Shown here: positions 26,966-35,737 of the stretch, one piece after another | How the letters are laid out: each line of letters opens with the position of its first letter | Position numbering within the stretch: position 1 is the stretch's first letter | Program-made: the position numbers and the translations under genes | Notes under the pieces: model-generated | Databases searched by the model: none | What the model was told of the DNA's origin: nothing | The model's input: only the letters and a program-made list of their open reading frames with translations | DNA from: Prado023 sp963777855 | GTDB lineage: Bacteria; Actinomycetota; Actinomycetes; S36-B12; CAIYMF01 | Direction: 5' to 3' | DNA length: 64,000 nt | NCBI GenBank assembly: GCA_963777855.1 | Contig: CAVZRW010000005.1 | Location: 186,001 to 250,000 of the forward strand

Positions 26966-27613
26966 CTACGCAGTGACCTCCGCTGGGGCCTCCGCACTCT
27001 TGGTCGCGGTGCACAGGAACACGCCGAACTCGCGCTCGCCCTTGAGGATGCTCGTGGCGTCGACGAAGCGGACGTGGGTGAAGCCGGCGCGGGCCAGTTG
27101 CTCGGTGAGGCGTTCCCTGTCGAATCCGTGATGTCCGTCGAAGTCGGCCTTGTCGGCGTGGAAGGCGCCGTCGGGATCCTCGTCGAGGTCCGCGATGGCC
27201 AGCCGACCACCGTCGACCAGGAGCCCCGCCACAGACCGCAACAGCCCATCGAGGTCCTGTACGTGGTGCAACGCCATGGAGCTCCACACCACGTCGTAGG
27301 ACCCGCCGAGCCGGTCCGTGGTCAGGTCGGCTCGGACAGCGCGCAGCCGGTCACTGAGCCCGGCCTCCTCGATCCGCTGCCGTGCGACCTGGACCATTCC
27401 GGCGGAGGGGTCGGTCACGACCGCGGAGCCGACCCGATCGGCGAGCAGGATGCTCAACCGACCCGTGCCAGCCCCGACGTCGAGCGCGCTCATCCGGGCG
27501 TTGAGGTCCACGGCCTCGCCGATGGCCCGGGCCACCGCCACCTGTCGCGCCTCGTGGCCGGGATCGTCGTCCCAGGTCGCTGCCTCGGCGTCGAATCGCT
27601 CGTGTTCGTGCAC
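26966..27613 (-). CDS. SAM-dependent class I methyltransferase
   Basis: 215 aa from GTG 27613 (VHEHERFDAEAATWDDD). SAM motif I is MSALDVGAGTGRLSILLAD. The motif II/III region reads YDVVWSSMALHHVQDLDGLLRSVAGLLVDGGRLAIADLDEDPD, the UbiE/Methyltransf_11 pattern. The N-terminal FDAEAATWDDDPGHEAR is shared by small cytosolic methyltransferases of unknown substrate. It stands alone between TetR and a divergent DUF1801 gene. Confidence 0.88.
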   Translation of the reverse strand: MHEHERFDAEAATWDDDPGHEARQVAVARAIGEAVDLNARMSALDVGAGTGRLSILLADRVGSAVVTDPSAGMVQVARQRIEEAGLSDRLRAVRADLTTDRLGGSYDVVWSSMALHHVQDLDGLLRSVAGLLVDGGRLAIADLDEDPDGAFHADKADFDGHHGFDRERLTEQLARAGFTHVRFVDATSILKGEREFGVFLCTATKSAEAPAEVTA

Positions 27614-27679
27614 GGGCTCGACCCTAGTCCCGCAACGCGAACGTGGACCGGCCACAGGGCGGCTCGCTACGCTCACCTG

Positions 27680-28117
27680 ATGGCCGAGCCAGCGACGAAC
27701 GCGCCGAACGAGCGCTCTGCCGAGGACGTCATCGCCGCCCTCGAGGACGAGCAGACCGCGGCCGACAGCCGAGCGCTGGTGGAGATCATGCAGCGAATCA
27801 GCGGGCACGAACCCCGCGTGTGGAACGTCGCCACGATCGGGTTCGGCAGCTACCACTACCGATATGACAGTGGCCGCGAGGGGGATGCCCAGACGATCAG
27901 CTTCCATCCTCGCAAGGGCAAGATCACTATCTACCTCATGGATGGAACGGCGCGGTACGCCGAGCTGTTGGCGGACCTCGGCACGCACACGACGAGTCGC
28001 GTCTGCCTGTATCTCACACGCCTGAGCGACATCGAGGTGCCGGTGCTGGAGGAGATCCTGAGACGGTCGTACGCGAACGTGAAGTCGCAGGACGGCCAGA
28101 TGAAGCGGGTCGAATAG
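27680..28117 (+). CDS. DUF1801-domain protein
   Basis: 145 aa from ATG 27680. The body matches DUF1801 (YdhG-like): SGHEPRVWNVATIGFGSYHYRYDSG, then ISFHPRKGKITIYL and a Cys-containing YLTRLSDIEVPVLEEILRRS tail. These small proteins are cytosolic with unknown function. The start is 66 bp from the divergent methyltransferase. Confidence 0.85.
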   Translation: MAEPATNAPNERSAEDVIAALEDEQTAADSRALVEIMQRISGHEPRVWNVATIGFGSYHYRYDSGREGDAQTISFHPRKGKITIYLMDGTARYAELLADLGTHTTSRVCLYLTRLSDIEVPVLEEILRRSYANVKSQDGQMKRVE

Positions 28118-28162
28118 CCACGCCGACTCCCCTGGGGCGATGACCAACGCAGGAGCGTACGG

Positions 28163-28798
28163 ATGTCACTGACACGGATCCACAACTTGTCGATCTCCCT
28201 CGACGGGTTCGCCACCGGCGAGCCGCAGTCCGCCGAGGCGCCCTTCGGGCATGCGGGCCAACGTCTGCACGAGTGGATGTTCGCCACCAGGTCCTGGGCT
28301 GCGGATGGCAGCGATGGGGTGGACAACGCCTTCGCTGAGCGCCATGGACCTCGCATCGGCGCCGAGATCATGGGCGCCCACAAGTTCGGCCCGCCCCGGT
28401 GGCAGGACGACCCGGACTGGAAGGGCTGGTGGGGCCCGAACCCGCCCTTCCACACACCGACCTTCGTGCTCACCCACCGCCCCCGGCCCTCGATCGAGAT
28501 GGAGGGAGGCACCACGTTCCACTTCCTCGAGGCCACCCCGGCCAGCGCGCTGGAGACTGCCCGCGCCGCGGCCAATGGCCGGGACGTCCGAATCGGCGGC
28601 GGCCCCACCGTCGTGCGCGACTTCCTCAGCGCCGGGCTCGTCGACCACATGCACCTGGTCCAGGTCCCGATCCTGCTCGGCCGCGGCGTCCGCCTCTGGG
28701 ACGGCCTCGAGGCACTCGAGGAGTCCTACGAGATCGAGACGGTGGCCTCCCCCAGCGGCGTCACCCACCTCACCTTCACGCGCACGGTCGCGTCATGA
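28163..28798 (+). CDS. RibD C-terminal/DHFR-like family reductase (first of two)
   Basis: 211 aa with AGGAG before ATG 28163. It opens with NLSISLDGFATG, the NADPH-binding strand of RibD_C/DHFR-like proteins. Later come EIMGAHKFGP, FVLTHRPRPSIEM, GRDVRIGGGPTVVRDFLSAGLVDH and PILLGRGVRLWDG. These proteins are NADPH-dependent reductases of uncertain substrate; some members reduce dihydrofolate. It is one of two adjacent paralogous-type genes on the same strand, but from a different subfamily than the second. Confidence 0.87.
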   Translation: MSLTRIHNLSISLDGFATGEPQSAEAPFGHAGQRLHEWMFATRSWAADGSDGVDNAFAERHGPRIGAEIMGAHKFGPPRWQDDPDWKGWWGPNPPFHTPTFVLTHRPRPSIEMEGGTTFHFLEATPASALETARAAANGRDVRIGGGPTVVRDFLSAGLVDHMHLVQVPILLGRGVRLWDGLEALEESYEIETVASPSGVTHLTFTRTVAS

Positions 28799-28864
28799 AC
28801 GTCATCGTCGAGCGAGCATCGATCCGGCGTCGTACTCTCGGTCCGATCCTGAGGAGGACTTCTG

Positions 28865-29428
28865 ATGCGTCCCGTGACCTACTCCATGGGCGTCTCGCTG
28901 GACGGGTACATCGTCGGTCCGGACGGCAACTTCGACTGGACGGCCCCCGACGCGGAGGTGTTCCAGTCCCACCTCGACGAACTCCGCGGCGTCGGCGTCC
29001 ACCTGATGGGACGACGCCTCTACGAGACGATGCTGTACTGGGAGACCGCAGACCAGGACCCCTCGCTCGACCCCGCTGAGCGCGAGTGGACCGCATTGTG
29101 GAACGCCCTGCCGAAGGTGGTGTTCTCCACCACTCTGTCCGCAGTGCAGGGCAATGCCCGCTTGGCCTCCGGCGGCCTGGCGGAGGAGATCGGGCGCCTG
29201 CGCGCGGAGAACGAGGAGGGCGAGATCGCGATCGGCGGTGCGGCGCTCGCCGCCGAAGCGGCCGCTTTGGACCTGATCGACGAGTACCGGCCCCGGGTCT
29301 ACCCGGTGCTGCTTGGCGGTGGCATTCCGTACTTCCCCCAGCGCGAGCGCCGCGTGGATCTCGAACTCGTCGAGACCCGCGCCTTCAGCTCAGGAGTCGC
29401 CTACCTCCGCTACCGCGTGACGCGCTAG
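28865..29428 (+). CDS. RibD C-terminal/DHFR-like family reductase (second of two)
   Basis: 187 aa with GAGGAGG upstream of ATG 28865. It opens TYSMGVSLDGYIVGPDG, followed by VHLMGRRLYETM, KVVFSTTLSAVQGNARLA, EIAIGGAALAAEAAALDLIDEYRP and PVLLGGGIPYF. The fold and NADPH site match those of the previous gene, but the sequence is closer to the YyaP/YwjB branch. The substrate is unknown. The accessory region begins right after its stop. Confidence 0.87.
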   Translation: MRPVTYSMGVSLDGYIVGPDGNFDWTAPDAEVFQSHLDELRGVGVHLMGRRLYETMLYWETADQDPSLDPAEREWTALWNALPKVVFSTTLSAVQGNARLASGGLAEEIGRLRAENEEGEIAIGGAALAAEAAALDLIDEYRPRVYPVLLGGGIPYFPQRERRVDLELVETRAFSSGVAYLRYRVTR

Positions 29429-29687
29429 CTGGTTGGCTCGTCCTCCGACGGCGAGCGCTTCTCCTGATCGCGGAACAGAGGCACACGCCGGCCCGATGAA
29501 AGATCCCGGCTCGACTACGGATCAGAAGGAGCCCTCGCCCTCACCACACCTGCCTCTGCGAGTCCCGGCCGCTACCGCTCTCCGGACGAGATCTTGGCGT
29601 TCCTCGAGAGCCTGTGACTCTGCCGAGCCGAGAGACACCCGTCCCCTTTGCCCGCCCCTCACCCCTCGGCATAGTCGCGGTGTCGGC
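29429..29687. other. Non-coding stretch with a possible gene-end relic
   Basis: There is no intact gene. A short frame ends at TGA 29615 with GRYRSPDEILAFLESL, which looks like the C-terminus of a lost protein. A direct repeat TCGGCATAG occurs at 29666 and 29684, just before the palindrome. Confidence 0.35.
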
Positions 29688-29727
29688 ATAGGTCGATCTA
29701 TGCGGATGTCCGCATGGATCGACCTAT
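29688..29727. repeat. 40-bp near-perfect palindrome abutting the IS21 remnant
   Basis: The 19-bp arm 29688-29706 (ATAGGTCGATCTATGCGGA) pairs with 29709-29727 with one mismatch, around a 2-nt centre (TG). The homology to IstB begins at the next base. It could be an operator, a cruciform or a recombination scar. Confidence 0.85.
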
Positions 29728-30009
29728 CTGGGCTACATGGAACTCGACCGGCGCGGCGCCGAGCTGCTGTTCCAGGTCCTGACCGAACGCGAGGAGCGCT
29801 CCGCCGTCGCGATCGCCAGCAACGAACCGCTCTCCGGCTGGACCCAGACCTTCACCGACCCCCGGCTCTGCGCCGCCATCGTCGACCGACTCACCTACGG
29901 CGGACACATCATCAACACCGGCACCCAGTCCTACCGCCTCGCCCACGCCCGCCGCCGCGCTGGGGCCAACTCAGCCCCGTCACACCGGGGCCAATTCAAG
30001 TTGACATAG
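29728..30009 (+). pseudogene. istB: IS21-family IstB helper ATPase, 3' fragment
   Basis: Only about the last 90 residues survive: LGYMELDRRGAELLFQVLTE, then SNEPLSGWTQTFTDPRLCAAIVDRL and GTQSYRL, the IstB C-terminus after Walker B. The 5' two-thirds and the istA transposase are absent. The tail contains GGGGCCAATTCAAGTTGACA, which looks like the right end of an IS21-type element. It is a dead insertion remnant that marks the left side of an accessory region. Confidence 0.8.
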
Positions 30010-30011
30010 CC

Positions 30012-30281
30012 AGACGGGTTATCAACGGCGGCGCCGAGGCCGGCAACGGACTGGTCGAACTCCACCTACGCCTCGCCCGCGGGTTCGCGTGTCGAGGGCT
30101 CGTCGTGTCGGCGTTGGGACGGCAACGAGAACCGCTCCGGCGCATCGACGTTCGAAGGGGGCCCACGCGGGCTGCCATCAACCCCCCAAAGGCGTCGTCA
30201 TCGTCAGCGACGCCGCTGTCGGGAGAGCGAATGAGCCGCAGCAACATGGCAGGTTGGAGGACCGGACTCAGTCTTTGCTGA
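30012..30281 (+). pseudogene. Second transposase-like remnant
   Basis: The frame after the IS21 end reads RRVINGGAEAGNGLVELHL, then RLARGFACRG. This resembles the conserved C-terminal part of ISL3-type transposases (x-N-G-x-I-E ... R-x-A-R-G-F-R-N). It then decays into unrelated sequence that overlaps the 3' end of the protease gene on the other strand. No start or catalytic DDE residues are present. Identification is tentative. Confidence 0.4.
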
Positions 30282-32553
30282 ACTCCGGCAGGCAGAAGTG
30301 GCAGCCGTCGAAGCCGTGCTGGAGGGCGCGCTCCAGGTCCTGGTAGGCGGACTTGTTCCGTGGCGAGACCCGTTGCGCCCACTGGCATGTGGAGACGTGC
30401 ACTTCTCTGGAGTTGTGGTTGGCTAAGAAGGGATGGTCACCGATCGCCAGCAGGCGTGTGACTCGGCCCATCTCGCGACCTCCCACCACCTGCGAGACGG
30501 CAACGCGGTAGGTGCCATCGGCCACACCGTCGGGCACCATCACTTCCAGGGTGGCCTGGACGTTGTCCGAGGCCTGCAGCGGCATGTCGTGCAGGCACGC
30601 GCGGCCGCCCTGCGTGACCCTCAGACGCTGGTGGCGCTGGCTGTCTTCAAGCAGCAGCAGGTTCTCCAACGTGGCCGGTCCGCTCAGGCGCTTGAGCATG
30701 CGCAACGTGGTCTCCATACCCGCCGGCAGTTCGCTGACATCCACCACCAGATCGGCGACCATGGGGGTGCGAGGCCAGCCCTGGATCTGGAAGTTGAAGG
30801 CGTTGAGCGAGTTGGCGAACATGTCCTGCACGTCGAAGTTCTTCCAGGTGGCGTTGTTGTTCTCGCGGATGAAGCGATAGAAGTCGTCAATCGTGTGGAT
30901 GGTGTTCTTGTCAGGGGCGGGGTCGTCTCCGCTCTGGATCAGACCGACGAAGCAGTAGTGCCCGGGGGCGGGGATGTCGTTCTTGTCCCAGATGATCGGG
31001 CCGACGACTTCCATGTGACCGGGCTGGATGGTCGGCAGGGCGATGCTGCCCAGCAGATGCCAGGAGGCCGGGGTGGGCAGCACGCTGGGCAGGGTCCAGT
31101 AGGCAGTTGCGGTGCCACCGGTGGCCTGGCCACCGCGGTTGAAGACACGCAGGTACACGAAGTTGTCCTGCCCGGCCTCCACCAGCTCACCGAGGGTGGC
31201 GTCGTTCTGTGCGGCGGGCGTGCCCAGCAGGGCGTCCGGGTCAAGCAACTCCTGGTTGTAGACGACGATGTCCGGGCTGCACGAGATTCCGCCTCCGATG
31301 AGCGGTTCGCGGCCGTGGTCTTCCAGGTTGTCGCGCAGGAACAGGTCGTGCGCCGGAAGGCCGAGGAAGATGTAGCCGCCGACATCGACAGGGGTTTGGC
31401 CCTGGGTGGGGGTGTCGCCGGGGTGGTGGACGGCGTCGGCGTAGTTGAAGGATTCGATGGCTGAGAGCATGCCATCGCCGTTGGTATCAACGACCTGGGC
31501 CAGCGCCCCGCCGCTCTGGTACTGCCCATTGATGCCGGCGATCCAGTCCTCGGCGAAGGGGTCGAAGTTCGCTCCGCCAAGCGAGTAGTCCGGTGCCGCC
31601 ACGGCGGTGGCGATGTGCGTCCAGCGCGCCGGGGTGCTGGTGAGGATCGGGGTGATGAAACCGCCCGAGCGGCACTGCTCCATCATCACCATCAGCACTT
31701 CGAACTGTGGCAGCACCCCCAGGTCGGCGACGAAATCGTTGACGAAGTAGGGCACCCAGTCGTTCGCAGCGTCGTAGGCGCACAGGCAGAAGTCGTTCAC
31801 GCCATCGCCCGGCCCGGCTCCATGGTTGTTGGTATGGATGAAGAGCAGGTCTTCGGGCTGGATCACGCCGGCCAGGTTGTTGAAGACGTTCTGGAAGGCG
31901 GCGCGCGTGCCCTGCCCGTTGACGACCATGCGGTAGGCGGTGTTGTCGCCCGGCCAATGGCCCACCGGGTGCGGCGCGCCGTCGTAGTTGATCGTCCCAT
32001 CATGGTTGAGCACGAAGATGTTCCCAGCGGCGAATGCGTACCGGTCGATCAGCGTGCGGTACAGGAACTCGACGTCGTTGACATGGCGGTTGTTCGAGTC
32101 CCCTGAGTACAGGATGGCGTAACGCTGCCCTGGGTGGGCGGCCAGGGCGTTTCGCGGTCCCGGCTGAGCCGCGATGATCGGCCGCGCCAGGCGCAGGGCG
32201 AGGGTGTCGGGCAGTTTGACCGGGGCATGGAAGTGCTCCACGTTGCCGGGTTCGCGCCTCATCTGCTTGGGCGGGAAGGCGGCGTCGACCTTGTCGTACA
32301 GCTCGCCGCTATCGGCATCGAACAGGAGGTACTGGCAGGGGTGCGCCCAGTTCTTCTCCGGCGCCAGGTCGGCCAACACGAGGGCCGTGTCGCGTGGGAA
32401 GTGGACCTCCTGTTCCAGCAGCACGATCTTGTGGCCTGCGCTGACCACCTCGTTGTAGACGGCCAGGTTCACGGACTGCTGCATGTGCAAGGTCTCGAAC
32501 TGTTCCAGTGACGCCTTCTTGACATCGAGTAATCGGGTCTGCGTGATCTTCAT
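30268..32553 (-). CDS. Legumain/caspase-like (C13-type) protease with N-terminal NWAHPC domain
   Basis: 761 aa from ATG 32553 (GGAGGGG upstream). No signal peptide is seen. Residues about 30-110 form a domain with the block ADLAPEKNWAHPCQYLL, shared with the upstream gene. The protease-like core follows: YAILYSGDSNNRHVNDVEFLY (145-165), catalytic-type His244 in LLFIHTNNHGAG, and Cys294 in VMMEQCRSGGF. This is the order and spelling of the clan CD His-Gly/Cys dyad. A DxNGDG loop (356-361) could bind Ca2+. The middle is probably beta-sandwich. The last 50 residues hold three Cys (STCQW ... GCHFCLP), a possible metal knot. Activity and substrate are inferred. Confidence 0.75.
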   Translation of the reverse strand: MKITQTRLLDVKKASLEQFETLHMQQSVNLAVYNEVVSAGHKIVLLEQEVHFPRDTALVLADLAPEKNWAHPCQYLLFDADSGELYDKVDAAFPPKQMRREPGNVEHFHAPVKLPDTLALRLARPIIAAQPGPRNALAAHPGQRYAILYSGDSNNRHVNDVEFLYRTLIDRYAFAAGNIFVLNHDGTINYDGAPHPVGHWPGDNTAYRMVVNGQGTRAAFQNVFNNLAGVIQPEDLLFIHTNNHGAGPGDGVNDFCLCAYDAANDWVPYFVNDFVADLGVLPQFEVLMVMMEQCRSGGFITPILTSTPARWTHIATAVAAPDYSLGGANFDPFAEDWIAGINGQYQSGGALAQVVDTNGDGMLSAIESFNYADAVHHPGDTPTQGQTPVDVGGYIFLGLPAHDLFLRDNLEDHGREPLIGGGISCSPDIVVYNQELLDPDALLGTPAAQNDATLGELVEAGQDNFVYLRVFNRGGQATGGTATAYWTLPSVLPTPASWHLLGSIALPTIQPGHMEVVGPIIWDKNDIPAPGHYCFVGLIQSGDDPAPDKNTIHTIDDFYRFIRENNNATWKNFDVQDMFANSLNAFNFQIQGWPRTPMVADLVVDVSELPAGMETTLRMLKRLSGPATLENLLLLEDSQRHQRLRVTQGGRACLHDMPLQASDNVQATLEVMVPDGVADGTYRVAVSQVVGGREMGRVTRLLAIGDHPFLANHNSREVHVSTCQWAQRVSPRNKSAYQDLERALQHGFDGCHFCLPEFSKD

Positions 32554-32573
32554 TGCTCGTGCCCCTCCTTCAT

Positions 32574-32936
32574 CTACTCATCGAAAGCCTGGAAGAAACG
32601 CTCGCGGGGCGGCGCCTTGCCGTAGCGCAGCAGCAGGATCGTGGAGCCGGGCGGCTCCACAAAGGGCGGGAAGCGGCCGTCAGCCCGCTGGATGTCGTCG
32701 TCCTGAGCGCTCACGAGCAGATAGAGGCAGGGATGGGCCCAGTTCGAGCGGGGCGCAAGGTCCACGAATACCAGTGTTCCTTCGAACGGCATCGCGACCT
32801 CTTGCACCGGCCCCATGCGCACGGTTTCGCCCTGGCGCAACAGGCGCTGGTCCCAGTAGATCAGCGAGTCCTGCACCATCGGCCCCTCCAATTCGCGCAG
32901 GACCAGCGCCAGGACCGCATCCTTGTCAGTTGGCAT
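32574..32936 (-). CDS. Small NWAHPC-domain protein, partner of the C13-like protease
   Basis: 120 aa from ATG 32936 with AAGGAG nine bases upstream; the longer open frame upstream is low-complexity and rejected. The core VFVDLAPRSNWAHPCLYLL, followed by ADGRFPPF, matches residues about 45-96 of the protease gene, which starts 20 bp downstream. The two form an operon. The protein has no signal peptide, membrane segment or known family signature. It could bind the protease N-domain, act as inhibitor or chaperone, or recognise the same target. All of these are inference. Confidence 0.75.
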   Translation of the reverse strand: MPTDKDAVLALVLRELEGPMVQDSLIYWDQRLLRQGETVRMGPVQEVAMPFEGTLVFVDLAPRSNWAHPCLYLLVSAQDDDIQRADGRFPPFVEPPGSTILLLRYGKAPPRERFFQAFDE

Positions 32937-33067
32937 ACCAAGGCTCCTTGCTCGGGCGGCAGTCCCGCAGTATCGGCCAGCAGGAACAACCGGCGTCGGT
33001 CCAGGCGCGCTCGCCTGCGCAGCATGTGGAGCGTCGTGGAGAACGGGCCTAGTCGCTGCCGGGAGGC

Positions 33068-33739
33068 GTGCCTGACGCGCGAGCGGCGAGGCTGCAGGGC
33101 TCCGAAGGGATCGCGCAGCCGACGAAACAGTGTCCACGCCCCGGCCTGCGGAACGCTGCGACCCGTCCTCAGACGGCAGGGTGGCTGCGTGTGGGCGACC
33201 TCGAACAGGTCGCACGTCGTCACCCAGCCCAGCGCTACGACCACGGTGCATCAGAGCACCTCCGTCCGCCGATCCCTGCTTACGCCGCCGTTCGCGGGAG
33301 GACAAGGGGCCAACGTCCTTCCTTGCGGGCCAGGCTGGGCAGGTCCCGCGCTATCGGCGCCCAGGTCGAAGGCCCGGCCGGAATCGCCCTGGGGGTCGTG
33401 CTGTTCACTGCCCTGGTCGGCGCGCTGGTGGCCAGCGTCATCCTCACCGGCCCACTGCTGGACCCCGCCGCGCAAACGCGCGTCGAGCAGACTGTCGCCA
33501 AAACGTCCCGGCGCCGCCTCGTCGGCCCGCACGTGCGCCGCGTCGGCGACCAGCACCCCTGGTCCACCGCCCTGCTGGCCGCCGCCGCGATCAGCCCGGT
33601 ATTCGCCGCCCTGCTGGCCCGTGTGCTGCACCCTAGCCAAACCCTCGTACGCACAGGACTGGTAGCCACCATGGCCTACGGGCTGGCGTTCTCCCCTTTC
33701 TACTACGGCCTCGGAGCCGGAGGCGCCGCCGTCACCTGA
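33068..33739 (+). CDS. Hypothetical membrane protein (start uncertain)
   Basis: Up to 223 aa. The first 100 residues are Arg-rich and may not be coding. The C-terminal part has hydrophobic helices GIALGVVLFTALVGALVASV, STALLAAAAISPVFAALLA and TGLVATMAYGLAFS separated by a polar loop TRVEQTVAKTSRRR. No family is recognised. It lies divergent from the protease operon in the accessory region. A downstream GTG is a possible real start. Confidence 0.4.
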   Translation: MPDARAARLQGSEGIAQPTKQCPRPGLRNAATRPQTAGWLRVGDLEQVARRHPAQRYDHGASEHLRPPIPAYAAVRGRTRGQRPSLRARLGRSRAIGAQVEGPAGIALGVVLFTALVGALVASVILTGPLLDPAAQTRVEQTVAKTSRRRLVGPHVRRVGDQHPWSTALLAAAAISPVFAALLARVLHPSQTLVRTGLVATMAYGLAFSPFYYGLGAGGAAVT

Positions 33740-33883
33740 GCGAGGACCGCCCCCTTGCGCGTCTGGCACACCGCATGCACCGCAGGGATGCCCGCCCCAT
33801 GCGCCCTTCTCGCGGCGGATTGACGTGGGGCGGCGGGCGGCCTGGTACGGCCATGTTCCCGGGGAAGTGGATAGGTTCGGCGA

Positions 33884-34309
33884 GTGGACGGGGAGCTTGG
33901 TGAGCAGGCCGACGTCCGTGAGCCCCTCCTCACGGACCGCCTGACCCGACGACAGCGTGTTGCCTGGGCGCTCGCATGGTCGGTGTGTGTTGCCGCCGCC
34001 TGGGCCACCCTCGTATGGGCCACCCAGGACCTGGTCCAGTGGGAGAACAGCGGGGCTGCGGAGTCGGCCCAGGTCCGGGCTCGGTGGAACGTGCTGCTCG
34101 CCTGCCTGGTCCTCGCGGTGGCGGCGGCGGTGTCAGAACGGATCATCGGCAGCCGGACCGGCGCTGTGTTTGCCGGCGGTACGGCAGCCGCTGTCCTGAT
34201 CATGGCCTGGCTGCCCATCCCGTTCGGCGCCTTCGCCACAGCCCTCGCCAGCGGCTACGTGCTGATGGCAGCGATCGTGGCCGTGCTCGTGACCGGCATG
34301 CGCACCTGA
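33884..34309 (+). CDS. Hypothetical small four-helix membrane protein
   Basis: 141 aa from GTG 33884. Four hydrophobic helices are visible: VAWALAWSVCVAAAWATLVW, NVLLACLVLAVAAAV, AVFAGGTAAAVLIMAWL and ALASGYVLMAAIVAVLV. A charged N-terminus (REPLLTDRLTRRQR) precedes them. It has no conserved motif that I recognise and no operon partner: 144 bp separates it from the previous gene and the next one is convergent. Confidence 0.5.
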   Translation: MDGELGEQADVREPLLTDRLTRRQRVAWALAWSVCVAAAWATLVWATQDLVQWENSGAAESAQVRARWNVLLACLVLAVAAAVSERIIGSRTGAVFAGGTAAAVLIMAWLPIPFGAFATALASGYVLMAAIVAVLVTGMRT

Positions 34310-34567
34310 CGACCCTCCACCGGCCGCCCACGTCGGAGGGCAACCGGGGGCCAGAGACCCAGGCGCGCGCGTGACCCGATGCCCTGCTTCAGCCGGTGTT
34401 CGGGTGCGCGCCTGGCCTTGTCCGCGGGGAGCATCGGCGAGTCGGCACCCTGCCCCGGTCCCACCAGCCGGGAGCCCATGACCGGGCGAAGTGATGCCTG
34501 CCTCCACAGGTGCGCGACATGCGGCGTCGCGAGTGCCCGTGAGCGGATCACGGAATTGGCGTGCGTT

Positions 34568-35332
34568 TCAGTAGTTGGTGACGACGTGCGTCGTTCGCCG
34601 GTGTGGCGTGCAGGCGGCGAGGTAGATCCGCTGCCCCTTGACGTACCGATGCACCGATGGGTCGTCGGGGTTCGGGCTTGTCCCGTCGCGTTCGGCCAGC
34701 CGCCGAACGCTGATGGTGAAGGGCACTTCCAGGAAGACGGACATGTCCCAGGTGTCGAGGAGTTCGTCACGGTGCAGGAACATTCCCTCGACAATCACTA
34801 CGGCAGCTGGTGAGACCTGGATCGGATCGTCAAGGATCGGGCGATCCTCGCGGTAGTCGAACGCGCGGCACACCATCGAGGGTCCACCGGGGCGCCGCAG
34901 CGGCTCGATGACGTTGGCAGTGAAGGCTGCGAGGTCGTAGGTGTCCTGGAAGAAGCCCTCGGCAGAATCGCGCCCGAGCCGGTAGCGGATCGCGCGTGGG
35001 TTCAGGAAGTCATCCATGTGCACGACATGTGCGACTCGGCCCTGCTGCGCGTAGCGGTCGGCCAGCTTGGCCGCGAAGGTGGTCTTCCCGCTGCCGTCCA
35101 CACCATCCACGGCCATCAAGGTCGGATGGTCGAGCAGTGGTGTGGAGCGAACCAGGGCGGCCAGGTGATCCACAAGCGTGATCGTATCCGGGGCGCTCCG
35201 GGCTGAGGTCCGGATCTCGAGGGCAGCACCGAGGTGACAGACCTGGACTCTTAGCGCGGGCGCCAGTCCCGTGAGTCCTTCAGGGCCCACCACCCAGGTC
35301 AGGCCATCGCGTCCGGGTGGACTGGGGACCAC
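34568..35332 (-). CDS. Uridine-kinase-like P-loop kinase
   Basis: 254 aa from GTG 35332; the first 50 residues are weakly conserved and the true start may be later. The P-loop VDGVDGSGKTTFA is at about 76-88. The phosphate acceptor region is VVHMDDFLNPRAIRYRLG, followed by GFFQDTYDL and the Walker B-like VVIVEGMFLHRDEL. The lid is FTISVRRLAERD. This matches the uridine kinase/phosphoribulokinase-like family that is common in actinobacteria. The substrate may be a nucleoside or another small alcohol. It has no linked pathway genes. Confidence 0.78.
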   Translation of the reverse strand: MVPSPPGRDGLTWVVGPEGLTGLAPALRVQVCHLGAALEIRTSARSAPDTITLVDHLAALVRSTPLLDHPTLMAVDGVDGSGKTTFAAKLADRYAQQGRVAHVVHMDDFLNPRAIRYRLGRDSAEGFFQDTYDLAAFTANVIEPLRRPGGPSMVCRAFDYREDRPILDDPIQVSPAAVVIVEGMFLHRDELLDTWDMSVFLEVPFTISVRRLAERDGTSPNPDDPSVHRYVKGQRIYLAACTPHRRTTHVVTNY

Positions 35333-35347
35333 GAAGTGCAGTCGCGT

Positions 35348-35737
35348 TCAGCTCTGCGGCTCCAAGAACTCCAGCCGGTTGCCGAACGGGTCCGCCGCGT
35401 AGAAGCGGTCATGCCCCGGAAACTCGGCGTCCCAGGTCACCTCGACTCCGGCCGCTGTCAGTGTCTCTGCGAGCTCGCGAAGGTTGCTTACGAGGATGCC
35501 TGGATGCGCCTTGCGAGCTGCCGCGAACTCCCTCTCCACGCCCAGGTGGACTTCGACTCCCCCGCCCCGGAACCAACACCCACCGCGCGCCGCAAGAACC
35601 GGCGGCTTCTCGACCTCGTCCATCCCGAGTACGCCACCCCAGAATGCGCGGCACCGCTCCTCCCCACCCGGCGGGATTGCGAGCTGGACGTGGTGGAGCT
35701 GGGCGAGCGTGAACGGCGTGGTCATCATGCGGCTCAT
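35348..35737 (-). CDS. VOC (glyoxalase/bleomycin-resistance) family protein
   Basis: 129 aa if ATG 35737 is used, which has GAGGTG about eight bases upstream; GTG 35746 and ATGs at 35728 and 35725 are alternatives. The paired beta-alpha-beta-beta-beta units read LHHVQLAIPPGGEERCRAFWGGVLGM and AAGVEVTWDAEFPGHDRFYAADPFGNRLEFLEP. His in LHHVQLA and Glu in NRLEFLE are the usual metal ligands. Enzyme or resistance function cannot be chosen. It lies 15 bp from the kinase gene on the same strand. Confidence 0.82.
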   Translation of the reverse strand: MSRMMTTPFTLAQLHHVQLAIPPGGEERCRAFWGGVLGMDEVEKPPVLAARGGCWFRGGGVEVHLGVEREFAAARKAHPGILVSNLRELAETLTAAGVEVTWDAEFPGHDRFYAADPFGNRLEFLEPQS

